NCBI GenBank assembly: GCA_049999765.1
Contig: JBNGIQ010007707.1
Coordinates: forward strand, 19,055-83,054
Origin: Phaeoceros laevis
Taxonomy: Eukaryota > Anthocerotophyta > Anthocerotopsida > Notothyladales
Direction: 5' to 3'
DNA: 64,000 bases
The translations under genes were made by a program, and so were the position numbers. Positions within the stretch are counted from its first letter, which is position 1; each line of letters begins with the position of its first letter. This document shows positions 12,203 to 22,092 of this stretch, one piece after another. A model generated the notes under the pieces. It saw only the letters and a program-made list of their open reading frames with translations, was not told where the DNA came from and ran no database searches.

Positions 12203-15200
12203 ATGCGCATCGTGGGGGTTGTTTATGCCACAATTCATGGCCGCAGGCTGGTTACACGAACCGCAGACAGTTTTACCACAACCCTGCTGCCGGGGCTTGC
12301 TGCTAGGGCATCCCTTGCTCCCGCCCTGATTGCCGCAAGAGACAATCGGGGACAAATTTGCTGGTACTCAGCCTCGCCATTTCCACCTCAGCATGGGAGG
12401 GACACTCACTTGCGCAATTTGAAGACTGGAGCTCAGCCTATACAATCTGTGGGCACGGCTCATGTGTCCGCCACGAGTGCTGAGGAAGTCCGGCGGGTGC
12501 TCGTTAGTCGGATGACTCCAAGAACAGGTTGGATTCAGGATTCGTTGAGCAATGGCAGAGCAGGGGAGGGTGAGCTGGATGAAGCCTGTGAGGCGTTGGA
12601 TCGCCTGGTGCACCAAGAATTTTATATCTCGAGAGACATGTTATACCGGGTCCTCAAGGGTTGCATTGCGAAGAAGGATTTGGATATTGGGAGGCGCGTC
12701 CATGCTCTTGCTGTTAGAAGTGGTTATGAATCTGACACATTCTTGGCCAACCACATCATCCGGATGTATGCTTGTCTGGGAAAGCTGCCAGAAGCAGCAG
12801 AAGTCTTCAGGAAATTATCAGAACCAGATACATTTGTGTGGGCTTCCATAATTTCGGCCTACGGGGAGCATGGAGAATCTGAACAAGCTGTGCAGCTGTA
12901 CCGAAGAATGCGGCAATCTGCACTGAGACCAAATGACTACGTATTTGTGGCAGTAGTGAAAGCATGTGGCAGTGCCCAGGACTTGGCATCTGGCAGGGAG
13001 GTTCATGCTGATATTGTGGCCACTGGGTTTGAGTTGAATGTATTTGTTTCCAACACTCTGCTTGACATGTACGCGAAGTGCGGTAGCCTGGAGGATGCTC
13101 GTGCGGTGTTTGACAGACTGCCAACCAAAACGGTTGTGACATGGACTGCGATGATCGCAGGATATGCCCAGCATGGGCTTGGTCAAGAGGCCCTCGATCT
13201 CTATGGAGAGATGCAACAGGAAGGATTGACTTTACCCAACAAGGTTACTTTTGTGTGCCTTTTGAAGGCATGTGCCAGCACTGGAGCCCTGCAAGAGGGC
13301 AAGGAGCTTCATAGCCATCTACGAGAAACAGGGCTCGAAACAGACGTGGTTGTGGGGAGCAGCCTTGTGGACATGTATGCTAAATGTGGGAGCTTGGTGG
13401 ATGCTCGAACTGTGTTTGACAGTTTGTCTGCAAAAAATGTGGTGACATGGAACGCGATGATTGCAGGATATGCCCAGCATGGGCTTATTGAAGAGGTTCT
13501 TAATCTACTTGAGAGCATGCAGCAGCAGGGCATCAAACCAGACAGAATTTCCTTCTATTCTAGTTTGAAAGCATGTGCTCGCACAGGGGCCATGCACATG
13601 GGCAAGCAGTTGCAGAGTTACATTCAGAATAGTGGATTGGGAGCTGACGTGACTCTTACAAACGCCCTGATTGACATGTATGCCAAGTGCGGAAGCATGG
13701 AGGATGCCAGAAGATTGTTTGATAGGGTACACAGTAAAGACCTTGTAACTTGGGGCACCATAATTGCAGGTTATGTTCAGCAGGGCCTGAGCGAGGAAGC
13801 CCTCCTTCTGTTTGAGAGCATGCAACAGCAGGGTTTGAGACCTGACAAAGGTTTACTTGTATGCTATTTAAAAGCATGTGCAAGCTCAGGAAACGTTCAA
13901 GAGGGTAAGCGATTGCATGGAGAAATCCGGGAAAGAGGGCTAGAATCAGATCTAGTTGTTGGCAACACCTTAGTGGATATGTATGCTAATTGTGGGAGCT
14001 TGGAGGATGCTCGCCAAGTCTTTGAGATGATGTCAACTAAAGATGTAGTAACATGGACTACCATGATTTGTGGATACGCTCAGCTTGGATTTGGCGAGGA
14101 AGCCCTTCATCTATACTCTAGCATGAAGCAGATTGGAAAGTGTCTGGCTGATGATGTCACCTTTGTGAGCATCTTAAGAGCTTGCGGCAGCATAGGAGCC
14201 CTGCAACTAGGTAAGCAGATTCATGCAGAAATTTTGGACAGGAGATGTGAAGGAAACATAATCATAGGAAACGCTTTGGTGGACATGTATGTGAGAGGTG
14301 GGAGCATGGAGGATGCTCAGACTGTGTTTGACAGATTGTCAACGAAAGATGTCATTGCATGGACTGCGCTCATCAATGGCTACAGCCAGCATAACAACTA
14401 CCAAGGAGCCATGCAGTGTTTCCAGACCATGTTGCAGCAGGGAGTAGAACCTGATGGAGCCACGTTTGTCTGTCTTCTTGTGGCATGTAGTCATTTGGGC
14501 CTGGTAACAGAGGGGCAACACCACCTCAAGATGATGGTGGAAAACTATGCCATTTCTCCTAATGCTGATCACTATAATTGCATGATTGATCTTCTGGGGC
14601 GCTCTGGCCGCCTGGACGAGGCAGAGACCATGTTGCAAACAGTTGGTTTGGAAAACGATGTTGTAGGATTGAAGTCGTTGCTGAACGCTTGCAAAGCTCA
14701 TGGTGATGTAGACAGGGGAAGGCGATGCTTTGACCACCTCCTAAAACTGGAACCCCAGGTAGCTGCTGGATATATGCTCATGTCCAATATCTACGCAAAT
14801 GCAGGGAAGTGGGAGGAGGTAACCAAGATAGAGAACATGAGAGAATGTGCAGGTGCTTCAAAAAAACCTGCAAAGACTTGGATCCAAGTGAACAACAAGG
14901 TGCTCGAGTTCATGGTAGGAGAACAAAGAGATGATATTCGTTCAAAACTCAGAAGTATGAATTTGGGACTAAAGTCTGAAGGCCATGTCCCCCACACGGA
15001 GTTGGTACTGAAGCCACTGTCTGAGCAGGAGAAGGAAGATTCTCTGTGTGGACATGCTGAGAAGCTGGCATTGGCGTATGGTCTCCTCAACACCCCCGAC
15101 GGCTCAATGCTGCTCATCACTAAAAATCTTCGCATGTGCAATGACTGTCACAATGGCACGAAGATGCTGTCCAGGGTTGAACAACGAGAGATTGTCGTCC

Positions 15201-15262
15201 GAGATGCACATCGAGTTCATCATTTCAGGGATGGCTTTTGCTCCTGTGGGGATTCAAGGTGA
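12203..15262 (+). CDS. PLS-class pentatricopeptide repeat protein with DYW-type deaminase domain
   Basis: Intronless, 1019 residues. The ATG at 12203 is the first in frame; the frame stays open 9 bases further upstream, but only to a TTG. The Arg-rich, acid-poor N terminus suggests mitochondrial or plastid import. PLS repeats run from about residue 120 to 790, with many DMYAKCGS...EDAR..FD units. E/E+ motifs follow (YMLMSNIYANAGKWEEV, then KPAKTWIQVNNKVLEF). The C-terminal domain keeps the zinc and catalytic residues of cytidine deaminase (HAEKLA ... CNDCH) and the second metal site (HHFRDGFCSCG), so C-to-U editing of an organelle transcript is expected. Odd point: the protein ends Gly-Asp-Ser-Arg, not Asp-Tyr-Trp. 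It converges on RAE1, with 304 bases between stop codons. The RNA target is unknown. Confidence 0.95.
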   Translation: MRIVGVVYATIHGRRLVTRTADSFTTTLLPGLAARASLAPALIAARDNRGQICWYSASPFPPQHGRDTHLRNLKTGAQPIQSVGTAHVSATSAEEVRRVLVSRMTPRTGWIQDSLSNGRAGEGELDEACEALDRLVHQEFYISRDMLYRVLKGCIAKKDLDIGRRVHALAVRSGYESDTFLANHIIRMYACLGKLPEAAEVFRKLSEPDTFVWASIISAYGEHGESEQAVQLYRRMRQSALRPNDYVFVAVVKACGSAQDLASGREVHADIVATGFELNVFVSNTLLDMYAKCGSLEDARAVFDRLPTKTVVTWTAMIAGYAQHGLGQEALDLYGEMQQEGLTLPNKVTFVCLLKACASTGALQEGKELHSHLRETGLETDVVVGSSLVDMYAKCGSLVDARTVFDSLSAKNVVTWNAMIAGYAQHGLIEEVLNLLESMQQQGIKPDRISFYSSLKACARTGAMHMGKQLQSYIQNSGLGADVTLTNALIDMYAKCGSMEDARRLFDRVHSKDLVTWGTIIAGYVQQGLSEEALLLFESMQQQGLRPDKGLLVCYLKACASSGNVQEGKRLHGEIRERGLESDLVVGNTLVDMYANCGSLEDARQVFEMMSTKDVVTWTTMICGYAQLGFGEEALHLYSSMKQIGKCLADDVTFVSILRACGSIGALQLGKQIHAEILDRRCEGNIIIGNALVDMYVRGGSMEDAQTVFDRLSTKDVIAWTALINGYSQHNNYQGAMQCFQTMLQQGVEPDGATFVCLLVACSHLGLVTEGQHHLKMMVENYAISPNADHYNCMIDLLGRSGRLDEAETMLQTVGLENDVVGLKSLLNACKAHGDVDRGRRCFDHLLKLEPQVAAGYMLMSNIYANAGKWEEVTKIENMRECAGASKKPAKTWIQVNNKVLEFMVGEQRDDIRSKLRSMNLGLKSEGHVPHTELVLKPLSEQEKEDSLCGHAEKLALAYGLLNTPDGSMLLITKNLRMCNDCHNGTKMLSRVEQREIVVRDAHRVHHFRDGFCSCGDSR

Positions 15263-15566
15263 CGAGCGGCCTCTGGATGTCAACAACCACTCCCACCGAA
15301 GGTATTATACGGATCGCAACTCGTAGCCTCCCCCAATTACCACTGGCAAAAATATACAAGCAGAAAGTGCACATATATACAAGCAGAAATTGCACATGTA
15401 CATGTTGTGGTGCGCTGCACCAGGTTCAGGACAAGCGGAATGGGCCACATACCCCTGACATCAAAACATGAGCTCAATTCCCCTATGAGGAGAGCATAAA
15501 AATTCCTAAAGATATACACCAAGTAGTATGCTGAGGTTGTGCACTTGGCAGCTCTTCACATACCGG

Positions 15567-17245
15567 TCACTTTCGCCCGATGGTCACCCGAGCTTTTGGT
15601 TTTACCTCCAAGTCCTGGGTGGGGTGGAGATAAATGTGGTTTGTGGCAGTTGCTGGGTTGTGATTTTCGGCCCCTTTGCTCCAATCGTAGCTTACGGCAT
15701 AGGCAAAGATAGTACCATCGCTGTTGAAGCAGCTAGCTGATATCGGTTGAGGGCATCGAGCCATGGCCTGCAAAACTTACGAAGGATTAGCCAAGGTCAG
15801 GAGCTCGAGACTCCATTGTGGAAGCATTGGATACACACCTTAAGCCTTTGCTTGCTGTCTTTGTCCCAAAAGTTGTAGCTACCATCCGATCCTGAGGTGG
15901 CGAAAGTGCCATGAACCTGAAAGGCCAAAGTGTCAGGTGAGAAGGTGACACCGTCACTTTTGAGTCAGGAAAACAACAGGTTGCTGGTCTCTGATCAGAA
16001 AATGTAATTACAGGGTGGAAATTGATTGCGTTCACAGCATAGATGTCGTTGTTGTCTCGATGGCACTTGAAAGTGAAGTTCTTAGACTGCTGTTGGTCCT
16101 CAATGTGCTGTACAGCAACTCGGCCTTCAATAGACCCAACCAAAAACCCTTGCTTGTCAGGAAATGTGGCAACACATCTTGTCATGTATTTGAGGGGAGA
16201 TGGCAGTCTCTTATACTCTGTCTGCAACACACGAGAATATGATGATGATCCTCACAATATCGTAACGACAGGCTACAGAAGTTCATGCTCCATCCCAAGC
16301 ACAACAGGCGAGCCGGATTGAATCACCTGGGGAGATGCCAGATTGTAAACCACTATATTCCGATCAGCACATGCAACCACCATGAGAGGATGTGTCACAC
16401 TCATGGCATAGCACCTCTCGGGAAGTGTCTGAGTATGGGCAGCATTCTGCTGCCGCAAATCCCAGTACCTGGAATAGGAAATAGTGGTCAGTGAAAACAC
16501 AGGCGACAAATTGGTGGTGGAGAGGAAAGGTGAAAATATGCACATACTTCACAGTCTTGTCCCAGCTCCCTGTAACCAGCAGGCTCATCTCTGAAATCCA
16601 GGCTAGGTCCTTAATAGGTGCATCATGCATCCCAACTGTAATCGGCTGACCACCAGAAAGCAAAGGCCACATCTTTGCTTGCTTATCGCAACCACCTGAA
16701 AAGACGGTCATCCCATCATCCTTCCAAGCAGAGCACAGCACCTGCGTGCCCACATCAATTTACGCTACTAAATGCTTGGAGCAAGGACAAGTAAGTAGTT
16801 CACGGAGAGATTAATTTCAGCGTGATCGGACAAGAGAAGCTGTTGGCCACTCACTGGTTGGTCGTGGCTGATTGCTGATTTTGGCACGCTGGTTCCGTTC
16901 TGCTGAATCTCCCAGCACCGCACCTGCAACAACAGAATTCATGAGAGTAGGTCCTCTCAGCTGAGAAAACCTGGAATTTTTCGGTACAAACCCCAAACGT
17001 AAGCTTCGAACCTGGTTGTCCCAGGAGGTAGCAACGAGATGATTGGCCTTAGGGCTGAAAGACAAGCTGGAGATGCCATCACTAGGCGGTTGTACAACCT
17101 GCTCAACCATGACACAGTCAGCTGTAATTCAGGACAAAGATGCACGGAGGAATCCGAAGTATGCCTGCACTCACTATGTGCTCACCTCAAAAGACTTGTT
17201 TGGGTTCTGCGTCGACGCCGCGACCAGAGTTCCGAACGCGGACAT
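15567..17245 (-). CDS. RAE1: RAE1/Gle2 mRNA export factor (WD40)
   Basis: WD40 propeller protein of the nuclear pore that helps export mRNA. Eight exons on the minus strand: 17245-17186, 17098-17012, 16923-16855, 16741-16548, 16468-16327, 16221-16012, 15916-15839, 15767-15567. They join in phase to 346 residues, matching the family. Recognisable runs include MSAFG at the start, [83 protein letters not shown] and the family C terminus [13 protein letters not shown]...GRK. The second exon ends in a weak donor (CAG followed by GTTCGA). Nothing truncated. Confidence 0.95.
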
Positions 17246-17249
17246 CTTC

Positions 17250-18378
17250 GGTTGGGTGCACTAGCCGAATGCTCTCGCTAGTGGACAATTTTATAATGCC
17301 ATTTGCTGTGTGTACATCTGCCGCGGAGCGAGGTAGTGTTGGACTCAGCATCAGCTCAGCACAGGGAGGATAAAAGTTTGAACACAAAGGGCACCAGTTG
17401 ACAGCTCTTAGTGTAGACTACTTGTTTGCTTCACCTCAGTCAACAGAAGTGTGCTTGCGGTCGTAACTCGAATAGAGGCTTCAACTAAACCATTGTTTAT
17501 TTGTTGATGAGTGCCACGCACTCCAATTCCTGCCCAATTCCCCAAATAAGAATTGAACAAGGCCTCGCATTCCGCCTAATCGGGCCCCGGAGCTAGTTCG
17601 GTAGCCGCATGGGAGGGCATTTTCACATTATTCAAGAGATCTGGCTTTGAAAATTACAAAAGTGGTGACCTCCTATAGGCTATAGGTCCAAGTTAAAGCT
17701 TACAAAAGGAAGTATTTGACATTTGCCTTTTCCAAACTAGCACTCTATAGTTTATAATAAGAAAAATCTATGGTTGCAATTTGAACTTGCAACTTAGATG
17801 GGTTATTCTCACATTATTGTATAGGTGAAGTGTTTTGGTGACCTCTTAGAGGTCCTAGAAAGAAAGTATCTAACCTTTCCAAAATAGTAATTTATTATTT
17901 GTAATTAGAAAATCCTATTGTTGCTACTTGATGGGTTATCTCACATTTTTGTATAGGTGGTAGTGTAGAGTTAATGTAGACCTCTAGATCCAAAGAGATT
18001 TCATGTAGTAGTAGTTGTTGTAGTAGATTACGGTGTTTAGCCAACTCCACATGGGAATTGAACACCTGGCCACGTATTTCGACCGGCCGTCCTACTAATA
18101 GCATATATGGACATTGATTATTAATTTCCAATGCCAAATTCAACGAAGAAGTTGCAACATTACAAGGGAGAGCATATAGGTCATAAGAATTCAACTTAGG
18201 ATAGCGAGTTCACTAGTCTTTCAAATCTAGATGCCTTAAGCTTGAAGCCATACACCAAGGTTGAGTGAAATGTAGAAATATCCAAGGGTTGGATGAAATA
18301 TTTAGTGATTTCAAAAGTCAAGTGAGAAAAATATTCTACAACCACTTTTTACAATCTATCACCATTGAAAATTGCAGG
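17250..18378. other. AT-rich intergenic DNA
   Basis: Upstream of RAE1. No sustained coding frame. It is increasingly AT-rich and merges into the repeat block at 18.4-19.0 kb. Confidence 0.5.
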
Positions 18379-18735
18379 CTATTGGTCATGACTCATGAGA
18401 AGTGGATAAATAAGCATACGGGTATCCAAGTCTACCAAAAGACTCCAAGGCTATTAAAAATCAAAACTTTAAGACGCATAAAAAGGGAGGGAACACACTA
18501 ACTAAGTACAACGAATCCAAATCTAAGTGGTAAGGGATAATCATAACTAAGCTATTGGTCAGGAGAAGTGGATAAATAAGCACACAGGTATCTAAGTCTA
18601 CCAAATGACTCCAAGGCCACTAAAAATCAAAACTTTAAGACGCATAAAAAGGTAGGAAATAACACTAAGTACAACGAAGCAAAATCTACCAACACTTTGA
18701 AGTGGATAAGGGATAACTCTAACTAAGTAAAATGG
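18379..18735. repeat. Imperfect tandem duplication of about 175 bp
   Basis: CTATTGGTCA...GAGAAGTGGATAAATAAGC begins at 18379 and again at 18552. Each copy continues through a GTATC..AGTCTACCAAA segment, a CTTTAAGACGCATAAAAAGG segment and AAGTACAACGAA. The copies differ by small indels and substitutions. A third partial match (AAGTGGATAAGGGATAA) follows at the right end. Confidence 0.8.
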
Positions 18736-18764
18736 TATCTGAATCTACTAATAATCAAATCCTT

Positions 18765-18838
18765 TTTATGATCTTGCTCTTATACAAATAAATTTTTGAT
18801 ATTTATGATCTTGCTCTTATACAAATAAATTTTTGATA
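18765..18838. repeat. Two perfect 37-bp tandem units
   Basis: The unit starting TTTATGATCTTGCTCTTATA and ending AATTTTTGATA occurs at 18765-18801 and immediately again at 18802-18838 without mismatch, so the duplication is recent or homogenised. Confidence 0.9.
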
Positions 18839-18856
18839 TAAGATACGTGAGTCCGC

Positions 18857-19020
18857 CCAAAGATAGACACTGACAAGGAGTACATACACTAGTGACAAGG
18901 ACTCAAAGATAGACACGGAGTGAGAAGGAGTACATACACTAGTGGCACGGACTAAAATAGAGACACTGATAAGGGGTATATACACTAGTGACACAAGGAG
19001 TACATACAATAGTTGTCACA
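18857..19020. repeat. Degenerate minisatellite, about 50-bp unit
   Basis: Three units built on AGATAGACAC..GAAGGAGTACATACACTAGTG, plus a shortened fourth. The TACATACACTAG core recurs at 18881 and 18931, and in altered form near 18979 and 19001. The unit is about 50 bp, then shorter. No spacers of constant length, so not a CRISPR. Confidence 0.8.
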
Positions 19021-19726
19021 TGCTTTCGGAAGAATATGTTGAATTGTAATATGTTGAATCATGTCATCCTTCTCCTCGTATAGCCAAACAGTGGTTTGAA
19101 CTTTGAAGTTCGCCGGGGTTTACACTTCAAACTTACGAACAAAAACGAAAGAACTGGCCAAGAAAGAGTTCAACTTAAAGTGGAATTATTATTGAATTAA
19201 GCTTCTCCTCCTTGGGGGCTTGGATTTGGCAATGGACTTGGCAAGTTAGCACGGTTAATGTGAGTTACCATGTGAAGGTGAATGCTTGGCCGCAATTTTA
19301 TCCTTCAGTCCATTTTCAAGTCCTTAAGATCAGCAGAGGTTTCACGGTTTCACCTGTGCATCGATCTTCAAACTTCACTAGCAAATCGTGACAAGAGGCA
19401 GAGATCAGCACTTTCGAGACGTTTCTCATGGCATGAGGACCCTAGGGCAGCCTCTCAGCTTCGTACTTCTACAGACCAGCATGGCCAAGAGTAGTGTACT
19501 TCATAGTGATCCACCAGGGCGTGACAGAAGGTCACATGTTGAGAGGAGACGCACCAGGCTCCCCAGGTACAGCGCAACCAAAGACAGAGACTCTGAATGT
19601 GGGACTCTGAAATTCCCCACAAACCAATACACAATGTTTCGACTTTCGACTCTGTGCCTCAATGTACCGACCCACTAGGTTTGCATAATTCCTGACCTGC
19701 GTGTACGGCAACCCTCTCTACTCTAC
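19021..19726. other. Spacer downstream of aldolase
   Basis: Contains the presumed 3' untranslated region of the aldolase gene on the minus strand. No other coding signal. Confidence 0.4.
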
Positions 19727-21602
19727 TCAATACTTGTAGTCCTTGACATGGAGGGACTCCCCGGAGCCAGCAACCACCTCTGCATCTCCTGCGTACTTTC
19801 CCAGGGTTGCTTCCGCGTTGGCTTTGGCCCTGGCCAAGAATGCCTTCTGCGCGGCTTGCACATTCTCAGTCTTCCCACCCCAGGTCTTCAAGGTGCTCTG
19901 CTGCAGGGCCCGGCCAAACGAGAAAGACAGAACCCAAGGTTTGACAGCATCAAGCTTGTTTATCGCGTTCAGGTTCAGGCTGGCCTCCTCCTCGCTCTGT
20001 CCGCCTGAGAGAAAGACAACGCCAGGGACGGCGGGAGGCACCGTTCTCTGCAACGCCTGCACAGTGTGCTTGGCAACAACATCTGGGTGCACCTTCTGTG
20101 CCTCGGACCCAGGGGTCACCATGTTGGGCTTCAATAGAGTACCCTCCAGAAGGACGTGGTGGTCATTCAAAGCCTTGTAGGTAGCAGCCAACACCCGCTC
20201 CGTCACTTCCTGGCACCTCTTGATGTCGTGAGGGCCATCCACGAGAATTTCTGGCTCCACAATGGGAACCAGACCGTTCTCCTGGCAAATGATGGCATAA
20301 CGAGCAAGCCCGTGAGCATTCTGCTGGATGGACAGCTCCGATGGCTCGGTCGGTCCAATCTTCAGAACGGATCTCCACTTTGCAAACCTGGCACCAGCCT
20401 GGTAATATTTGGCAGCACGCTCGGCAAGACCATCAAGACCCTGGGTGGTGGTTTCCCCGTTTGTTCCTGCCAACTCCACGACACCCTTGTCCACCTTAAT
20501 TCCGGGAATGACTCCGCCCTCCTTAAGGATGTCAACGAAAGGAACACCATCGGTGCTCTTCTGGTAAAGAGTCTCCTCGTAGAGAATGACCCCACTGATG
20601 TACTGCAAAGCGTTTGGAGCTGTGAACAGCAGCTGCCGCAGAGCTTGCCTGTTGGACTCTACATTCTCCACATTGATGCTAGAAAGCCTCTTCCCAATTG
20701 TACCTGTGGACTCGTCAGCAGCCAATATACCTCTTCCAGGTGTGGCAATGTAGCGAGCTGTCTTAATGAGCTCATCTGCAAGCCAAAAAACACGAGGACG
20801 AAAACTGAGTTCCAGCCGCTAGACTTGCAAGATCTACTTGTCAATCTTTGCGACAAGAGGCGAGGCATCCTCACAAGTAAACCTAGAAATCCAACAGGTT
20901 TACAGGAACACCTAACGATCTCCACCGCTATTTCAGAACATGGGAAAAAAACAACGGATGCAGTCGCAATGCCAGTTCCAATTGGCATGCATGCAAGCAG
21001 AACATGCAAGGACTATGAACCTACTCCTCCTCCACTTCCGGTCAAGCCAAGGGAGTGGGAGATGAGAAAAAAACCAGATTCACGAGATTCGCTTCGTATC
21101 AGCCTAGCCAACGACTTTGTCAAGCAGAATTGCCAAGCAGAACAGCCATTGCCACTGCAATCAAGCGTCAAGGACCTCCTATCGCAGCTAAACTCAATTG
21201 CTCCCCGAGTATGCAGGCGGTGCTGGTCCTGTCTGAACAGAGACACAAACTACCGGAAACCAAAAGCTGGAAGGATGAACTGAATTGATCACACACCAGC
21301 ACAAGGAACCGGGCATCCCTAGAGAAACGAGCAGAAGACACCGCAAATCCAGAGTTTTCTAATCGCACACAGCGAGCTAAAGGCGCTCCCCCACGTTCTA
21401 CCACTCCAAGAAAGGACTCAGCAAAAGCTGAACGAGACAAGAAAGGAGCTTCACGACATCAAAAGCCTGCTCCACAGCCAAGAGTGAATCCCTTCCTCCC
21501 GATCAAATCACACACAGGCATAACCGTAATGCCGCCACAATTCATCAATCCGATCATTTGGAGCAAGCACTCACCGGCGTACTTGCCCTCGTAGGCAGTC
21601 AT
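19727..21602 (-). CDS. FBA: Cytosolic class I fructose-bisphosphate aldolase
   Basis: Cleaves fructose 1,6-bisphosphate in glycolysis and runs in reverse in gluconeogenesis. Two exons, 21602-21575 and 20775-19727, join in phase to 358 residues, the usual cytosolic plant length. The tiny first exon encodes MTAYEGKYA. The second supplies [19 protein letters not shown], then [11 protein letters not shown], the Schiff-base segment [15 protein letters not shown] (catalytic Lys in LLKPN), the phosphate-binding [11 protein letters not shown] and the C-terminal KDYKY, whose last Tyr is needed for activity. No transit peptide, hence cytosolic. The gene is head-to-head with PLGG1, with 490 bases between start codons, so the two may share regulatory DNA. 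The 799-base intron is intact. Confidence 0.97.
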
Positions 21603-22092
21603 GGTGGCAAGGCTTTGTGCGGCGGAGGCTCTGGAAGTAGCTCTTCTGCTCGAACTTCGAGTCTCCGGCGGCAACACACCTCTCTGGGATCGGGTTCCTT
21701 TGTTCCCTTTTAGGGGAAAGGACATGCAGTCTAGACGGACAGTCCAGATTGTGGATTGGATGAACCAAACCTGGTGCTGCCACGTTGCCTAGTTGCCTAA
21801 GGGAAGGTTGTCGATATTGGAAATCTCACGGCTCCGGCCCTCTGTTTTCCAAGAACGACAAAATGACCTTCAGGTAAGAGGCGCCAAACACAAACTCGAG
21901 GCAGCTCATCCAACGACGGTCCCGCGTCGCGACGAAGCAGGCGGAGCGCGATAGAAGGATTACAGGCTATCCTCGCCGCATCATGGTTACCTTCGGTGGA
22001 TTCTTTAGGTGACGGTGACCTCCACGCGCCTGTTCTTGGTCACGTTGGTCTGGTTTCTTTAATCTTTGCAGTTCTCTGGCCCCCACGGAGCC
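21603..22092. promoter_or_regulatory. Shared upstream region of aldolase and PLGG1
   Basis: A 490-base interval between two divergent start codons must hold both leaders and both core promoters. I see no clear TATA box for either gene; a TATA-less bidirectional promoter is plausible but unproven. Confidence 0.5.

Noticed and set aside
18857-19020. Regularly repeated array resembling a CRISPR
   Set aside because: Units are degenerate, joined without unique constant-length spacers, and the genome is eukaryotic. It is a minisatellite.
20156-21283. 375-codon open frame on the plus strand opposite the aldolase gene
   Set aside because: It is antisense to a strongly conserved aldolase exon and its intron. 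Its sequence has no protein-family character and its openness follows from the codon bias of the true gene.
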